Assembly: GCA_963576725.1 (NCBI GenBank)
Contig: OY755240.1
Coordinates: 59,086,633 to 59,150,632, forward strand
Source of the DNA: Azorinus chamasolen
Lineage: Eukaryota; Mollusca; Bivalvia; Cardiida; Solecurtidae
DNA: 64,000 bases
Direction of reading: 5' to 3'
The position numbers and the translations under genes are program-made. Under the pieces are notes generated by a model that had not been told where the DNA came from, searched no databases, and saw only the letters and a program-made list of their open reading frames with translations. Shown in pieces: positions 11,637 through 23,131 of this stretch (its first letter is position 1; every line of letters begins with the position of its first letter).

Positions 11637-12270
11637 TGCAATTTAATCAAACTTTTTGCATCACTTGCGATGTTTTTCCCAAATTGGGAAAAATAGGTCC
11701 TTTTAACGGGTCTTAGACTGTAGACGCCAGAAAAGGGTCTGCATTTTCACTGTTTTCATAATAGCAGACCAAATATTGCTACCCTTATAAGTGAAGACAG
11801 TACAGTAGAATGTCCAATACCTAGCACTGCTGCCCTACCTGTCCTAACAAGTGAAGACACTACAGTAGAATGTCCAATATCTAGCATTGCTGCCATATTC
11901 TAGCACTGCTGTCAAAACGGATGCTGGAGTCTTGCAGAAGTGTCAGAATTCTCCAATGATTTTGTTTTAACAGACTTCATGACAGATATACTTTAAAATT
12001 TGGATGTGAAATATACAAAGCTAATCAAAGATGTATAAAGATGCTTGGTTTAGTCAAAATTGAAAAAACTGCCTTAGCCTTTCATTTTTATTCTTTCTCT
12101 TTTTTGACATATTTCCTCAGTCCTCATCCTTTGGTTCCAAATTTCCCTGACTTTTCCCTGACTTTTGCCAAATTTCAAATTTCCCTGACCAATTAAAAAA
12201 ATCCCTGACTTTTCCCTGACCTTGAAAAAAATCCTTTTCCCCTGACTTCTCCCTGTCCGTGGGAACCCTG

Positions 12271-13496
12271 TAATAAATCATAACACATTTACCTATTCGC
12301 CGTACACACATCTTGTTTTTCTTGTATCAAATTCAAAGCCAATATCGAATGTTTCCTGCAATCAACGCTGGCAAAAGAGTGTATACACGTTGTTTGATTA
12401 CAAGGAATGTGTAGAATCGTGTGTCGGAGAATTAGAAAAGTGATTGCGAATACGTTTTTGACTTCTTCGCTGCTATTTCGGTTGTACCAATCCGGGAATA
12501 ATGCACCCAAAATGATTTACATACGTGGGTTTTAATTGATCAGAAACTGTGTAATCATTGTCTGGTCTTTTTCTACTTGTTATCTAAAACATTGCAATGC
12601 TAGATATGTCATATTTACCATAACCATATCGAATTAATAACCTGTCGGTGTGTCCGCCATCAGTTTGATTTCGCTTCGTCTGGTAGCTATTTCCGGTGTC
12701 GTTGATAGACGGTGAATGTTGTTCTATGAAATCACTGGACAGATTTCAATATAATTATGCAGGAATGTCGCATATTTGACCTTTTTGGAGTTGTTTATTG
12801 AACACTATTGCCGAAATAGGGCTACTTTGCAAAAGATACAAAAAAGCAATGGTGGACTAGATCTACTATAAGCAAGATGGAATAATTACTAAAAGACTGA
12901 ACTTCTACTATACAACTTAGATAAATTTAACGACCACCTTGTCACATCTGTCCTTTATCTAAATTCTAAAGCTTTTGAAAGCCACATAATGTTTTAGTTT
13001 GATCATAATCATTTGTGTGAAAATTGTTGGGACCTTACCAAAGTGAGGCATCAATTTTTATGCCGTTTCAGTGGTTTTAAAATTTCGACTTGTTCAACCA
13101 CGTGTAAGCACGTGCGTATGTGCGTATGCCCAGGTACACCTCTGAATGTTATATAACACACGTCTATTACGACACTATAACGTCATCAATGAATAACAAA
13201 ATTATGACAAACCTAACGGACATGTAATTTGTTCATAAACTGATCAGTGTGAAACAAAACACATTACATATTCGTTTAACACAGAGTTTCTATTTAATAC
13301 GCAAGTAAAAACTTATGCATAGCACTGCAGAAATCGGATCTAGAGCTTAGTTTGGCTGGCTCATAACTTGGACGGAGCCAATTATGCAGCCACAAAGCAG
13401 GGTCATATGATCAGTCAGGTGGATTGTTGTATTAATCCTGACATGTTGGCGAATTGTTTGTTTGCTTTTTCCTTGTATTTAGGTACAAGCTATGTA
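12271..13496. other. Intergenic, nothing recognised
   Basis: The only clear feature is the inverted copy (12673-12717) of the 7549-7592 segment. No gene or complete element was recognised. Confidence 0.4.
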
Positions 13497-15401
13497 GACA
13501 CGTAAAATGAAAAAATACGAGAAATGAAAAACTATTTCAAATCCCATCAAGAAAAGGGACATCATCGAAACGAGTAATGAAATATTTTTTCAAATCACGT
13601 TCAAATATTTTGGCAGCGTAACGTAATATTAAAAAGTATTTCAAATTCCATGGACCCTGTGCCTATAGTATATTGTGTTTAATACAAATTGAAAAAAAAA
13701 GATTATACAAAATAAAGAAATAGCAGTATACACTTGAATTAAATGCTAACAGAAACTATATTATATGTATTGTTATTTATACATTATACTTTATATTAGT
13801 AATAATGAACTAAAACCGGCTTATAGTTAAGCCACTTCTATGTCACGTTGCACACGCGATTTGCACTAGCACAAGAAACTAGATATAGACTGCCTAACTG
13901 TAGATGAGTCTGATTTAGACACGGGCTTTTTAAGCTATATCCTTCTTTTGTAGTTTCTGTTTTTAGCGCACTTGAATATACTCAGTTGAGAGTTTGTTGT
14001 CACTGTGCGATGTCCATCCGTCCGCCCGTGCATTCGTCTGTCAGTCCGTCTGTGCTTTAAACGGATTTATCCTGCCAAATACCCTTTCAATTGGACTATT
14101 GATATTGGAGATCGTTATAAAAAATTCAATTTAGCCCTGTCCCTGTTGGCCATGTTGTCTTGCACATTAACTTGATTTTAGTAATTCTGAAAGTTGGCCA
14201 CCAGAGGACTATTTCTACCAAATGCTATTCAGATCCACCGATTTTTGAGAATGGGATATTTTTCTCTATACTCATCGTATAAGGCAATTTAGCACCAACC
14301 CTTGTGAGTTGTTTTTTAAGTATCGGCATGGTTTTAGCAATGTTTATAAAAGGTTGCCAAGCAACTAGTCCTACAGAAATCAATTCAAACACCAGTTTTG
14401 GAGAGGAAGGTTGTTAAAGGTTTTCTATATAGTTAAATAAGAAAATCTAGCCCAGTTCCCTCACGGTCATATGTTTCGAGATATCAACATGATTTAAGCA
14501 ATTTAGGCAGAAAGTCACTAGAATACTATTCCTTTCAAATATCATTAGTTCTGGCCACTGGTTTTAGAAATAATATTCTTCAAAAAAATTTGGTTTCCAT
14601 GACAACTGGGGTTCAACAAAATAAGTTTTGTCAGACCATGTTACTAATATGATTTATGTACAGTTTGGTTACATTTTGCCTTATGAATTTGGAGGAGATG
14701 CCGTTGAAAGTACGGGCGGACTGAACGATGAATGGACGGACGGAAACCGGATCACAAAAAACTCAACTCATCTGAGCATACTTAGATGTGCAAAATTCCG
14801 GAAACTACAAAAGAAGTGTAGCCGGGTAGATATTGTGGTTAAACAGTTGATAAGCTTAGACTTATGTGGTTTGATAGCGCAGTCGGTAGAGTGTTGGCAT
14901 GGTAAGCCAAAGCCAAGGACTCTGGTTTCGAGTCCCAGTCGAGCCACACCTTTTTCATCATGTTACAGAAGTAAATAGGTTAAAGCCCGGCTTAAAAATA
15001 TATTCATCTACAGTTAGGCAGTCAACATCTAGTTTCCTGTGCTAGTGCAAATCGCACGAGCATCTATACATAGAAGTGTCTGAGCTATAAGCCGGTTTTA
15101 GTTCATTATTACTAATATAAAGTATAAATAATAATACATATAAAGTAGTTTATGTTAGTGTTGTATTTAATCTATATGCTGCTACTTATTCATTTTATAT
15201 TTACTTTTTTAAAATTTGTGTCAATATGCGATATGCACAGGGTCCACGGAATTTGAAATATTTTTCAAATTACGTTAAATTGCCGAAATTGTTTAACGTG
15301 ATTTGAAAAAAATATTTCATTTCTCGTTATGATGTCCCCTTTCTTAACGGGATTTGAAATATTTTTTCTTTTCTCGTATTTTTTTCATTTTACGTGTCAA
15401 C
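13497..15401. mobile_element. Long foldback (inverted-repeat) element
   Basis: The outer ends are ACACGTAAAATGAAAAAATA (left) and its inverse ending TTCATTTTACGTGT (right). Inverted similarity continues inward for about 470 bp or more: AACTAAAACCGGCTTATAG at about 13810 pairs with CTATAAGCCGGTTTTAGTT near 15089, and ACTGCCTAACTGTAGATGA pairs with TCATCTACAGTTAGGCAGTC near 15003. Further in, GTCCGTCC-type runs occur at both sides in opposite orientation (about 13990-14050 and 14720-14760). No transposase is readable and no target duplication was found. Confidence 0.75.
14868..14946 (+). tRNA. tRNA-Thr-like (GGT anticodon) pseudogene or SINE head
   Basis: A cloverleaf can be drawn: acceptor GGTTTGA / TCGAGCC (7 pairs, 2 wobble), D-loop with AGTCGGTA, anticodon stem TTGGC / GCCAA with loop ATGGTAA (anticodon GGT), and T arm CTGG-TTTCGAGT-CCAG. 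The A-box-like TAGCGCAGTCGG and a B-box-like GTTTCGAGTCC are present. The D stem has a mismatch, and the copy lies inside one arm of a foldback element where the other arm lacks it. It is therefore more likely a tRNA-derived SINE or pseudogene than a working tRNA. Confidence 0.55.
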
Positions 15402-15410
15402 AACGCTAAC

Positions 15411-15775
15411 TACAGTGCTCCCTCCCTACAACGACCCTCCCAATAACGATTCCCTCCTTACAACAACGCATGTGACTGTTTCCGAAACAACAAGGCTCCA
15501 GAAACAACTTTTGTCCATCGTATTTTCTTTATGCCTCCATGAAACCCTATGTTGTGACCACTCTTTAGAATCGTCACTTTGTGACGATTCTAAAGAGTGG
15601 TCACAACATAGGTTTTGACAGAGGCATAACGGTTTTAGCTCTCGAAATAACCTTATCTGGGGATCTGCAAACAAGCTAATTATGTTTGATTTTCCCTCCC
15701 TATAACAACTCCCTCTGAACAACACATACAATCTTCGTATCCCAAAGGGTGTCGTTGTAGAGAGGGAGCACTGTA
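15411..15775. mobile_element. TA-flanked MITE with a 67-bp near-perfect palindrome
   Basis: The terminal inverted repeats are TACAGTGCTCCCTCCCTACA and TGTAGAGAGGGAGCACTGTA; the TA at both ends fits a Tc1/mariner-pogo type target. The centre (15546-15612) is a palindrome: CCTATGTTGTGACCACTCTT pairs with AAGAGTGGTCACAACATAGG around the apex GTCACTTTGTGAC. No coding capacity is seen. Confidence 0.85.
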
Positions 15776-15837
15776 GTCCGTTTGGTATCAATTTCGCTGT
15801 CGATTGTGAGACGCAAACCGTTTCAACATTATGTGGG

Positions 15838-17110
15838 CCCTATAGTAATCGCCTTGTCCGTCAGTCCGTCCTTCCGTCGTCAGTCCGTCCGTCACGCCTT
15901 TAATGTCCGCTCTCTAGCTCAAATAGTTTTCAATTTATCTTCACCAAATTTAAGATAATGTTTATAGGTGTAAAATCTTGACCATGTTTAACTACCACCT
16001 AAATCACATTAGAAACCTCTGAGCTATGGCACGTGATTCAGTCAAAATTGGCCGTTTTAGCCTAGTCCGCTCTCTAACTCAAATATTTTTCATTTCATTT
16101 GATCTTCACCAAACGTTTATAGAATCTTTATAGGTGTACAACCTTGACCAAGTTTGATTACCAATTACATCGCATAAGACACCTCTGAGTTATGGTCCTT
16201 GATTCTGTCAAATTGGCCGTTTTAACATTGCCCGCTCTCTAACTCATATAGTTTTCACCTGATCTTCACCAAACTTTCATAGCATATTTATATTTGCAAC
16301 ATCTTGACCAAGTTCGATTACCACCGAAATCGCATTAGACACCTTTGAGTTATGGCCCTTGATTCAATCAAAATTGACCGTTTTAGCATTGGCCGCTCTC
16401 TAACTCATATAGTTTTCATCTGATATTCACCGCATTTACAGAGAATGTTAACAGGTGCAAATGCTTGACCAAGTTTGATTACCGTTCAAATCGCATTTAC
16501 ACTTATGAGTTATGACCCTTGATTCAGTTAAAAGTTTCCGTTTTAACCTTGTCCGCACTATAATTCAAATAGTTAGTTTTCATTTTATCTTCACCAAACT
16601 TGCAGAGGATTTTTCTAGTTGCAAATTCTTGACCTTGACCAAGTTTGATTACCAGTCAAATCGTATAACACACCTCTGAGTTGTTGTGCACCTGGGTTTT
16701 TGAATTGTCTCCACCTGATAACTTTGCATTTATTGCCTCTGATGACTTAAAATTAGACCCTGATACATTTGGAGAAACAGACATTACACTTGTGTATTGT
16801 AAAGAGGCTGGAAGGGGAGACGTCTGTTTTTGTGACAAAAACAAACCTCTAGTTTTCATCTGATCTTCACCAAACCTGCAGAGAATGTTCATAGCTATAA
16901 CATCTTAGCCAAGTTCGATTATCAGCTAAATTGCATGTGACACCTGAGTTATGGCCCTTGAATTAGTCAAAAATTGCCATTAAAGCCGTGTCTGCTCTTT
17001 AACTCAAACATTGCTCATCTGCTATACACAATACGTGCTGAGAATGTTTATAGGTGAACAGTATTGGCCAAGTTTGATCATCATGCCCTTTATGACTTGG
17101 TCAGTGTTCT
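15838..17110 (+). mobile_element. Tandem-core, Helentron/pearl-like element (family 3), mosaic
   Basis: The head carries GGGCCC and then a GTCC/GTCA run (15856-15895), followed by about seven units of some 130-150 bp with phrases CGCTCTCTAACTCA, AGTTTTCATCTGATCTTCAC, TTGACCAAGTTTGATTACC and GAGTTATGGCCCTTGATTC. At about 16672-16853 the core is replaced by text of the 2467-3660 family (TTGTTGTGCACCTGGGTTTT, TGATGACTTAAAATTAG), after which the family 3 units resume. No coding sequence is seen; the 3' limit is approximate. Confidence 0.65.
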
Positions 17111-17915
17111 AGTTTGCATTTGACAGCAAGCAGTGCAATATAATAAATTCCGGTTTTAGACAGGACTAGATCTAGAACCGAAAGGTAAAAAGTAATAACG
17201 TACGTAAGCGTGTTTTGATATTTTATCAACTTCTGTGAGTTGAATATATTTGAATTACTGTTAACCCCTATCTGTTGTCGATGATGTGAACAAAATCTGA
17301 TAATAACAGGATGAAATAGAGCACCCGGAATAATCGAATCGAGAGAAAAATAGGCTTCATTGAGAAATTAAATCGAGCTCATACACCCCGTCTCTTGCTG
17401 GGGTGTACGGTCCTGTACACCCCGGCAAGGTGACCAATCAGATTTCGAGAATTTTATCTGACGGGTAAAAACTCAGAGAAAATTTATATTGTATAACAAA
17501 CCACAAGTATATTGAGCCTGCTGAGTAAATGTTTGTTTTCGATAAACACATGAAATATTGATATTACACAACACTGTACAAGATAATAGATGATGAGAAC
17601 ATTATTTAAAAGCGATATGTTGAAAAGTAATCAGCTTGATCTATGATCCATCGTTATTAACCAGTTTTGTTCACACAAATTTAACTCAAACAGGGCAGAT
17701 AAAGACTGGATGTATAAATTATGACAAAAAGGGTGAATCATCAAAGTTCAAGGGTGTGGGTTAGGACTATTACCCTGTTAGATCAAGTATCTCTGTTGGA
17801 TAGAAACGAAGGACAAACACTTTATCTATTAGTCATTGTTACATCGCTCTGTTTCATTAGCATGTTAAGATATGTTTAAGCCAGGTGACTGTTCAAAGTG
17901 TCAGGCAAACACAGC
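17111..17915. other. Downstream of the LC8-like gene; one strong hairpin
   Basis: This is AT-rich sequence with no gene. A hairpin at 17394-17429 (CTTGCTGGGGTGTAC, loop GGTCCT, GTACACCCCGGCAAG) is nearly perfect. It is not next to a coding end, and its role is unknown. Confidence 0.45.
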
Positions 17916-18230
17916 TCAATCCTTAAACAGGAGGATGGCAAGCTGGCCATGGTAGAAGTAGATGAAGTGTTTGGTATCGTTGGTTAGGTAGCCTCCGATG
18001 TTTCTGCCGGCAACACAGTGCCATGTGCCTTTGTATTTTTTGTCGATTTCTTTCCTCATGTGGGCAGCAATGTCTTTCGACAAAATGTTCTGTTCAATAG
18101 CTTGTGTGACACACTCTACAGCATACTGCTGCATCTCCTCTGACATGTCGGTTTGCATGATCTCGACTTGTCTATCAGAAATGGTGGCTGCCAACAACCA
18201 AGGTAGTAGAAGTATTGTTACCCATTTCAT
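17916..18230 (-). CDS. LC8-type dynein light chain with an N-terminal signal-like leader
   Basis: A 104-residue intact ORF. Residues 17-104 align without gaps to the LC8 family (DYNLL; normal length about 89): [22 protein letters not shown], the TWHC hairpin, [19 protein letters not shown] and GQLAILLF are hallmarks. LC8 is a homodimeric hub that binds short linear motifs and serves dynein and many other partners. Here the usual initiator position reads ATT (context GCCACC-ATT-TCTGAT), so ISDRQ replaces MSDRQ, and the frame opens 16 codons earlier with [18 protein letters not shown], which looks like a cleavable signal peptide. A good splice acceptor (GACGTTTTCAG) lies 8 nt before the ATG, suggesting a 5' non-coding exon. 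The C-terminal serine (human S88 region) is Asp. Alternatives are a retrocopy or a leader that is not used; CAG in the leader (TTGTTGGCAG) could also be an acceptor. Confidence 0.85.
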   Translation of the reverse strand: MKWVTILLLPWLLAATISDRQVEIMQTDMSEEMQQYAVECVTQAIEQNILSKDIAAHMRKEIDKKYKGTWHCVAGRNIGGYLTNDTKHFIYFYHGQLAILLFKD

Positions 18231-19500
18231 CGTTCAGCTGAAAACGTCAAATAAATATTTCTTTTCAATGACCTCATTTACAAATAATTTGATAGTTTCA
18301 GAAGAATCTGCAAGATCTTTATAACACTTATAAGATTTCAAAATAATGTTTAGCTGTCAGTTTATTCAAAATATTATTCCCTGATTTCAAAACTTAATAT
18401 AACCGTTAATATGAAATACTACAATACTTCACACTATGGGCTACCTGATGCTTCGAAAGGGGGATATTTTACTATATATGGGCTGCTAGTGTTGCTTAAT
18501 GCAGATCGCAAGTAATGTAAATTAAATGTAGAAGATTCCATTTTTCTTCATTTCTTCAAGGGATGTCGTCCTGCATTTAGCTGGCACATGCCTTAAAGAC
18601 TTAAAATAAATTTGGAGCTTGTATCCGTAACATACAGGTTTTGTCTGATCAGGGCCTGCAACTGTTTGCCTTGAAAGTTATATGAACTTGTAGATGTTGT
18701 CTGAGCCAACAATTCCCAGTTTTACCTCATGAATGAAGTTTATGAATATTCATCAAATGATCAATTCATGAATAAATATTCATTAGGGATTAGTGAATGT
18801 ATAATACGTAATAAAACTTTATTTCTTTAATACGCATTTTACCTCTGTAGTAACTGTCTGATCTGGATATACTCTGTTTGTTTTTGGAATAATATAGATA
18901 GGATTCAACAAATATGCCAGGGCAAACATTCCATTGTTCACATGTCACTACATGAGAACCTGTCTTAGGCAGTCAAAAAGAAGAGGTTTAATTATGGCTC
19001 TGTATGGCAGATGGTAGCCTAATGCAGGTCATTGCTTTCGCCCCGCATTTAGCAACCGCTTTCTTTTTGAAACAATTGTGTTAAATAAATGAATGTCCGC
19101 TTAGGATATATACAACACTATAACAATGTGTACATATCCAAATAAGATAAAATATAAACGCTATTTTGAGCCTCGGTTGGTTCCAAATTGATTGCCTAGA
19201 GTATTACTGTGACAGCGAACAGAGTAAAGCCCTGAGCAGTCGTTCCCCTACACGTGTGACTGATATAAGTAAATGATGATTTTATCGTTTACTTTTTAGT
19301 CTTTGAATTTAGTTCCTTTTTGTTTGAAAACATATCCTAGGTGTAAAACAGTGTGGATCATAACACGAAGCAATGTTGCTGTTTTCAAAGGTAATCACAG
19401 TAGTAACTCAGAGTGTAATAAAGAGTATGTAAACCATTTACCACACGAATTTTAATGAATGACAACCTGACATTTTGTTAGCTGAAGTTACATAATGGCA
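18231..19500. other. Upstream of the LC8-like gene; MITE remnants
   Basis: On the minus strand a TATAAAG lies at about 18317-18323, a possible TATA box roughly 90 nt upstream of the ORF. A degraded F-type MITE occupies about 18955-19125 (ACCTGTCTTAGGCAGTC ... ATGTCCGCTTAGGATA). From about 19300 the text becomes the dispersed repeat shared with 3930-4340. No gene is seen. Confidence 0.45.
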
Positions 19501-19715
19501 TACAGTAGAACCTGTCTTAAGCGACCATCAAAAGGAGTTCTAAGTAATGTTCTGTAACATAGGTGGTAGCTTAATGTAGGTAAAACGTAATGCAGAGGAC
19601 CTTATCGCATTACCTTTTCCTAACATTAAACAACCGACTGCTTTATAGCACTCAGAATAGTATGCTAAATAAGTGAATGACCGTTTAGGACATGCTCTAC
19701 TGTATGAACACAATG
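19501..19715. mobile_element. F-family TA-flanked MITE
   Basis: It starts TACAGTAGAACCTGTCTTAA and ends GACCGTTTAGGACATG CTCTACTGTA. The arms pair (CAGTAGAACCTGTC with GACATGCTCTACTG). Inside, GTGGTAGCTTAATGTAGG and CATTAAACAACCGAC form an imperfect palindrome. Confidence 0.75.
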
Positions 19716-19842
19716 TTGTTTGGGCATGGCCAAACAAAACCTGCGAACATACAGAGCAAGACCCTGATCAAGGGGCTCCAGCACAGATCTGTGCCTACTC
19801 TGGTTGCAAAGACGTGGTGAGGCGTATATATGAGTTCAACTC

Positions 19843-20092
19843 TTAACACTTTCCTTCATAAAAAGTGTGTTCATGCATTATCAAACAGAGTAGACCCATA
19901 TCAGACGGCTCCTATAGGAACCGTCTGATAAGGGTCTGCTCTGTATGCTAGTGGACTTAGAAAGATCTCTTTCTTTATTTTCTAAAATGACAACAATTGT
20001 TCCACCTTCCATATTTCATTAAAGATATTTTATTCATGAATATTCAGTAGGTATTGAAATTTGGAATAAATGTAGATCTGAGAAAGGGTTGA
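19843..20092. mobile_element. A-family TTAA MITE
   Basis: It begins TTAACACTTTCCTTCATA and ends GAGAAAGGGTTGACC, with the right target site degraded to TTGA. The palindrome at 19881-19948 has CAAACAGAGTAGACCC, ATCAGACGGCTCC, apex TATA, GGAACCGTCTGAT and GGGTCTGCTCTGT. The rest (TATTCATGAATATTCAGTAGG) matches 47493-47741 in the opposite orientation. Confidence 0.75.
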
Positions 20093-20186
20093 CCTTCCGT
20101 GTCACAATCAGGGTATGTTACATAGTTAACCCTTTGAATTGAATGGTGTTCTAACATTTGGAAATGTGTGTAGACAAAGACCAGGG

Positions 20187-20359
20187 TCCATGCTTATAAA
20201 ACGTTTAGTTGAGTCTGAGAACGTTCTCAAGCATTTGATTGGTCAGATTTGAACCTTTGGCTCAAATCTGACCAATCAAAAGCTTGAGAACTCAAATCTG
20301 ACCAATCAAAAGCCTGAGAACGAAACTCAGACTCAACTAAAAGCTTTATAAGCATGGAC
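20187..20359. mobile_element. D-family whole-length palindromic MITE
   Basis: The element is one long inverted repeat: TCCATGCTTATAAAACGTTT, GTTGAGTCTGAG, CTCAAGC..TTGATTGGTC AGATTTGA, then the reverse ending CTCAGACTCAACTAAAAGCT and TTATAAGCATGGA. The right arm carries an internal partial duplication (GAGAACTCAAATCTGACC). Other copies are at 42784, 43801 and 51020. Confidence 0.8.
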
Positions 20360-20691
20360 ACTGAGTGCTCAATGATCCCTCTGACCAAGGTCTGTAAGTG
20401 TGCAATTCAAGATTTAACTCTACACTTTACCATGGTATACTAATTTTACTCTATCGTTAACACTTTCTCTATTCAATACCCATGTAAGATATAATCATGT
20501 TCTTTTATTGGCTGAAAGTTTATATGGTAAACCTTTCAAGCAAACGTTTTCTTTGATAAAAACTGCAGAATCAGATCTATACCATGTCAACAAAAATCGA
20601 CAAGATATCTTTTTTACAGTTTTCACCTAAGAACAGTGGTCATCCCTGTCGAAAAATACAAAACCTTGGACAGGCAACATACAACATTATC

Positions 20692-20943
20692 TTAACCCTT
20701 CGCTTGCTGAATTTTAAAATACATTTCTCCTCCTTTACTTACGCCCTGTTGTATACTTATATATATATCGTTACTGTGTACAAGTATTTCGCTGTGCAAT
20801 CACTGCTGTGGAGTGCACTGGTTGCACAATCAACTTGTAAATAGTGCAGACCCTGATGAGACAGCTCCTGCAGGAGCTGTCTCATCTGGGTCTTCACTAT
20901 TTACAGGTAGGTATATTGACGTGAATAGCAAGCGAAGGGTTAA
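20692..20943. mobile_element. C-family TTAA MITE, full length
   Basis: It is bounded by TTAACCCTTCGCTTGCTGA and AGCAAGCGAAGGGTTAA. Off-centre lies a perfect palindrome with arms GTAAATAGTGCAGACCCTGA, TGAGACAGCTCC, apex TGCA and the reverse. The spacer includes GCTGTGGAGTGCACTGGTTG. The 252-bp length is shared with 25280-25529, 37944 and 49150-49399. Confidence 0.9.
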
Positions 20944-22435
20944 ATGGTTGGCATATTGTTGAATTTTTTAAATGAAACAGAGAATAAACATTTCACGTGA
21001 TGAACATTCATAGAAGAACATGATTGTATGCATGTTAATTAGCAGACCTTTAATTATGGCATGCTTATGAACACAGACTTGTCCATGACACACATGAAAC
21101 AAACAGAACAAAACCTGACTAGACAGCTACTACAAGAACAATCTGATCTGGGTTTACTCTGTTTTCACATACGTTAAAAAGTGAATCTATGGCGTAAAGG
21201 AACAAAGTAATTTAATACACACTACCTGTCTTTATACTGTTGGCTAGCTTCACGTACGCCTGTGGTGTAGATGGTGGCGAAATCAGATTGATTTCTACCA
21301 GTAAGCTGTATTCATACGCTGTCGTACTATTAGTTCAACACTTTACTTCCTATTGGGCGTCTTTATACCATATGTTCATGTATACATCATCTCATGCTAA
21401 ATTGAATTTTCATCGACTGAAGCTCAGAGGATATCTATATTACATAGCATACCTCATGCATAACCATTAGCCTGTAGGTCAAACTATCGTTGATAGCATG
21501 CATTTCATTTCCACTACCGACAATGTTTTGTGAAAGCGGTTCAATATGAACCAGTATCAAACAAAACCACAAACCAACCATTATACCTATCACGAGAAAC
21601 ACTATCTTGCTGCTGTTTTTAAACGCAGATGGTTGCTTAATGCAGGACGACAGAAATACAGAATGATCCTAAAGGAGCTTTCTGTATTACTCTCATCCTG
21701 CATTTAAATTTCACCTGCCTTAACGACCCAGACGTGGACCTTGTTTTGAAAGTCGCTATCGAGAGAGTTTATTGTTTCCAAACTGTGTTTAAAAGTGTAC
21801 TTTAAAAAACTTCAAGCTCATGTCTGTCCACACGTTCACTCGCTGAAGCTGGTTAGTATCCATCCTATTTATTCTACTGTACGACCTCTTTAAATGACCA
21901 GATGTAATAACTATTCTATGTTTAGATCTATGACAACAGGTGCTAGCTTAACCCTTTTCCGAATTGAGACGCCTTTTAATGTAACTGAAAACAGAGTGGG
22001 CCATAGTACTCTATAAACTGTATGGGGTATATAGTCTAGTTGCTTATGTCCATTTTAGGCAAAATCGTTACTGGGTGGATTAAAGCACCAAACTTTGGAC
22101 ATGTATAGTATGACATCTATTAAACCAGTTGGCACATAGGTGCCCGAGCTAAGTGACCTACATTTCGAAAAATGCAAGATGGCTGCCAGTGTATACACAC
22201 CATATAAGGGCTAAAAATCAGCAGTAGGAACAAACTTAAACCGTGATGTTTCCTAGCAGCTCATTGGAAAATATTGCCTTATGCTATAATATCTATATGA
22301 TATATTCACATTTGGTGAATATAACGGCTATATATAATGGTCATATAAAGAGAACCGACGGAGTGCGTTATAAATTATAGAGATGATGACGAATACATAG
22401 CTCGCCTTTTACTAATAAATACTAGAAAAAAAATT
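20944..22435. other. Intergenic with MITE debris
   Basis: No gene is seen. It contains a degraded A palindrome at 21104-21172 (AACAGAACAAAACCTGACTA ... GGGTTTACTCTGTTT) and an F-type internal palindrome at 21615-21740 (GGTTGCTTAATGCAGGACGA, apex CCTAAAGG, TCATCCTGCATTTAA). Short open frames have no domain. Confidence 0.45.
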
Positions 22436-22749
22436 TGATACAAAACTTATGTCCCCCACTCTGACCAAGAGCAGAAATGTTTTCATGTAAAAAGTATTTC
22501 AATGTCCCATAACTCCGCGCGGATAAACTTTTCCATGTAAGAATTGAAAGTCCCATAACTCTGCAGAAAATCATTGAATCGAAACAGGAATAAAATATGC
22601 ACAACTAGTGCTGATCAATCGTATGAAGTTTGTGTAAAATCCGACTAAAGCTTTTGTAGAAACCGCGCGGACAAATTAAAATATGACAGACGGACGTACG
22701 ACACGAACAAAAACAAAGTATCTCCTCAGCAAACTGGGAGCGACATAAT
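22436..22749 (-). mobile_element. Tandem-core element (family 4), short copy
   Basis: Read on the minus strand it starts TTATGTCGCTCCCAGTTTGC, then GAGGAGATACTTTGTTTTTG, a GTCCGTCTGTC run and core text including ACCGCGCGG and CCATAACTCTGC. A related core piece lies at about 44290-44420 on the plus strand. This fits the same head-run-core layout as the elements at 2.5 and 26 kb. Confidence 0.55.
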
Positions 22750-23131
22750 GAATGCCACTAAAGGATTTATGTTTTATTACATAATGCACATGAAAAACAA
22801 ATACAGGTATAAAACAGTAACTTATTTTATACAAAGAATTAACGAAAATCGTGCGTTTTATAGATTCTGAAATTTTAATACATGTAATATCTCGCTGAAG
22901 TCACCATAGTAGATCTACCGTGTTTTTCTGGTCTGGGCGTCTCATGATCATGATGTGATACGTCTGCTGGTTTATATTTTCGACATTATAACTCATCATT
23001 AACTGATAACTATATACAGGTAAGCATGTTAAATTTGTTAATTTTCATATTTCTGATTCAGCTTTGAATTCACCTTTGATAATAAGAAACTCTTATTTTC
23101 TTTTTTAGGTATAGAGGTAGATGATTTCACA

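Larger units (their letters stand above)
10825..12270. mobile_element. hAT-type non-autonomous element
   Basis: It is bounded by CAGGGTTCCCAC at 10825 and GTGGGAACCCTG ending at 12270, with many internal TTCCCTGACTTTT phrases near both ends (10850-10915 and 12140-12250). CAGGG termini are typical of hAT elements. No 8-bp target duplication is evident. No transposase is readable. Two other elements sit inside (11183-11430 and 11510-11636). Confidence 0.6.

Noticed and set aside
14868..14946. A functional tRNA-Thr gene
   Set aside because: The D stem is mismatched, the B box is off consensus, and it lies as an insertion in a foldback element arm; a SINE or pseudogene is more likely.
15426..15791. 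121-residue minus-strand open frame
   Set aside because: It covers a TA-flanked MITE with a perfect palindrome, which creates mirrored open frames on both strands.
17394..17429. Hairpin as a transcription terminator of the LC8-like gene
   Set aside because: It is about 490 bp beyond the stop codon and eukaryotic genes do not use such terminators; no T run follows.
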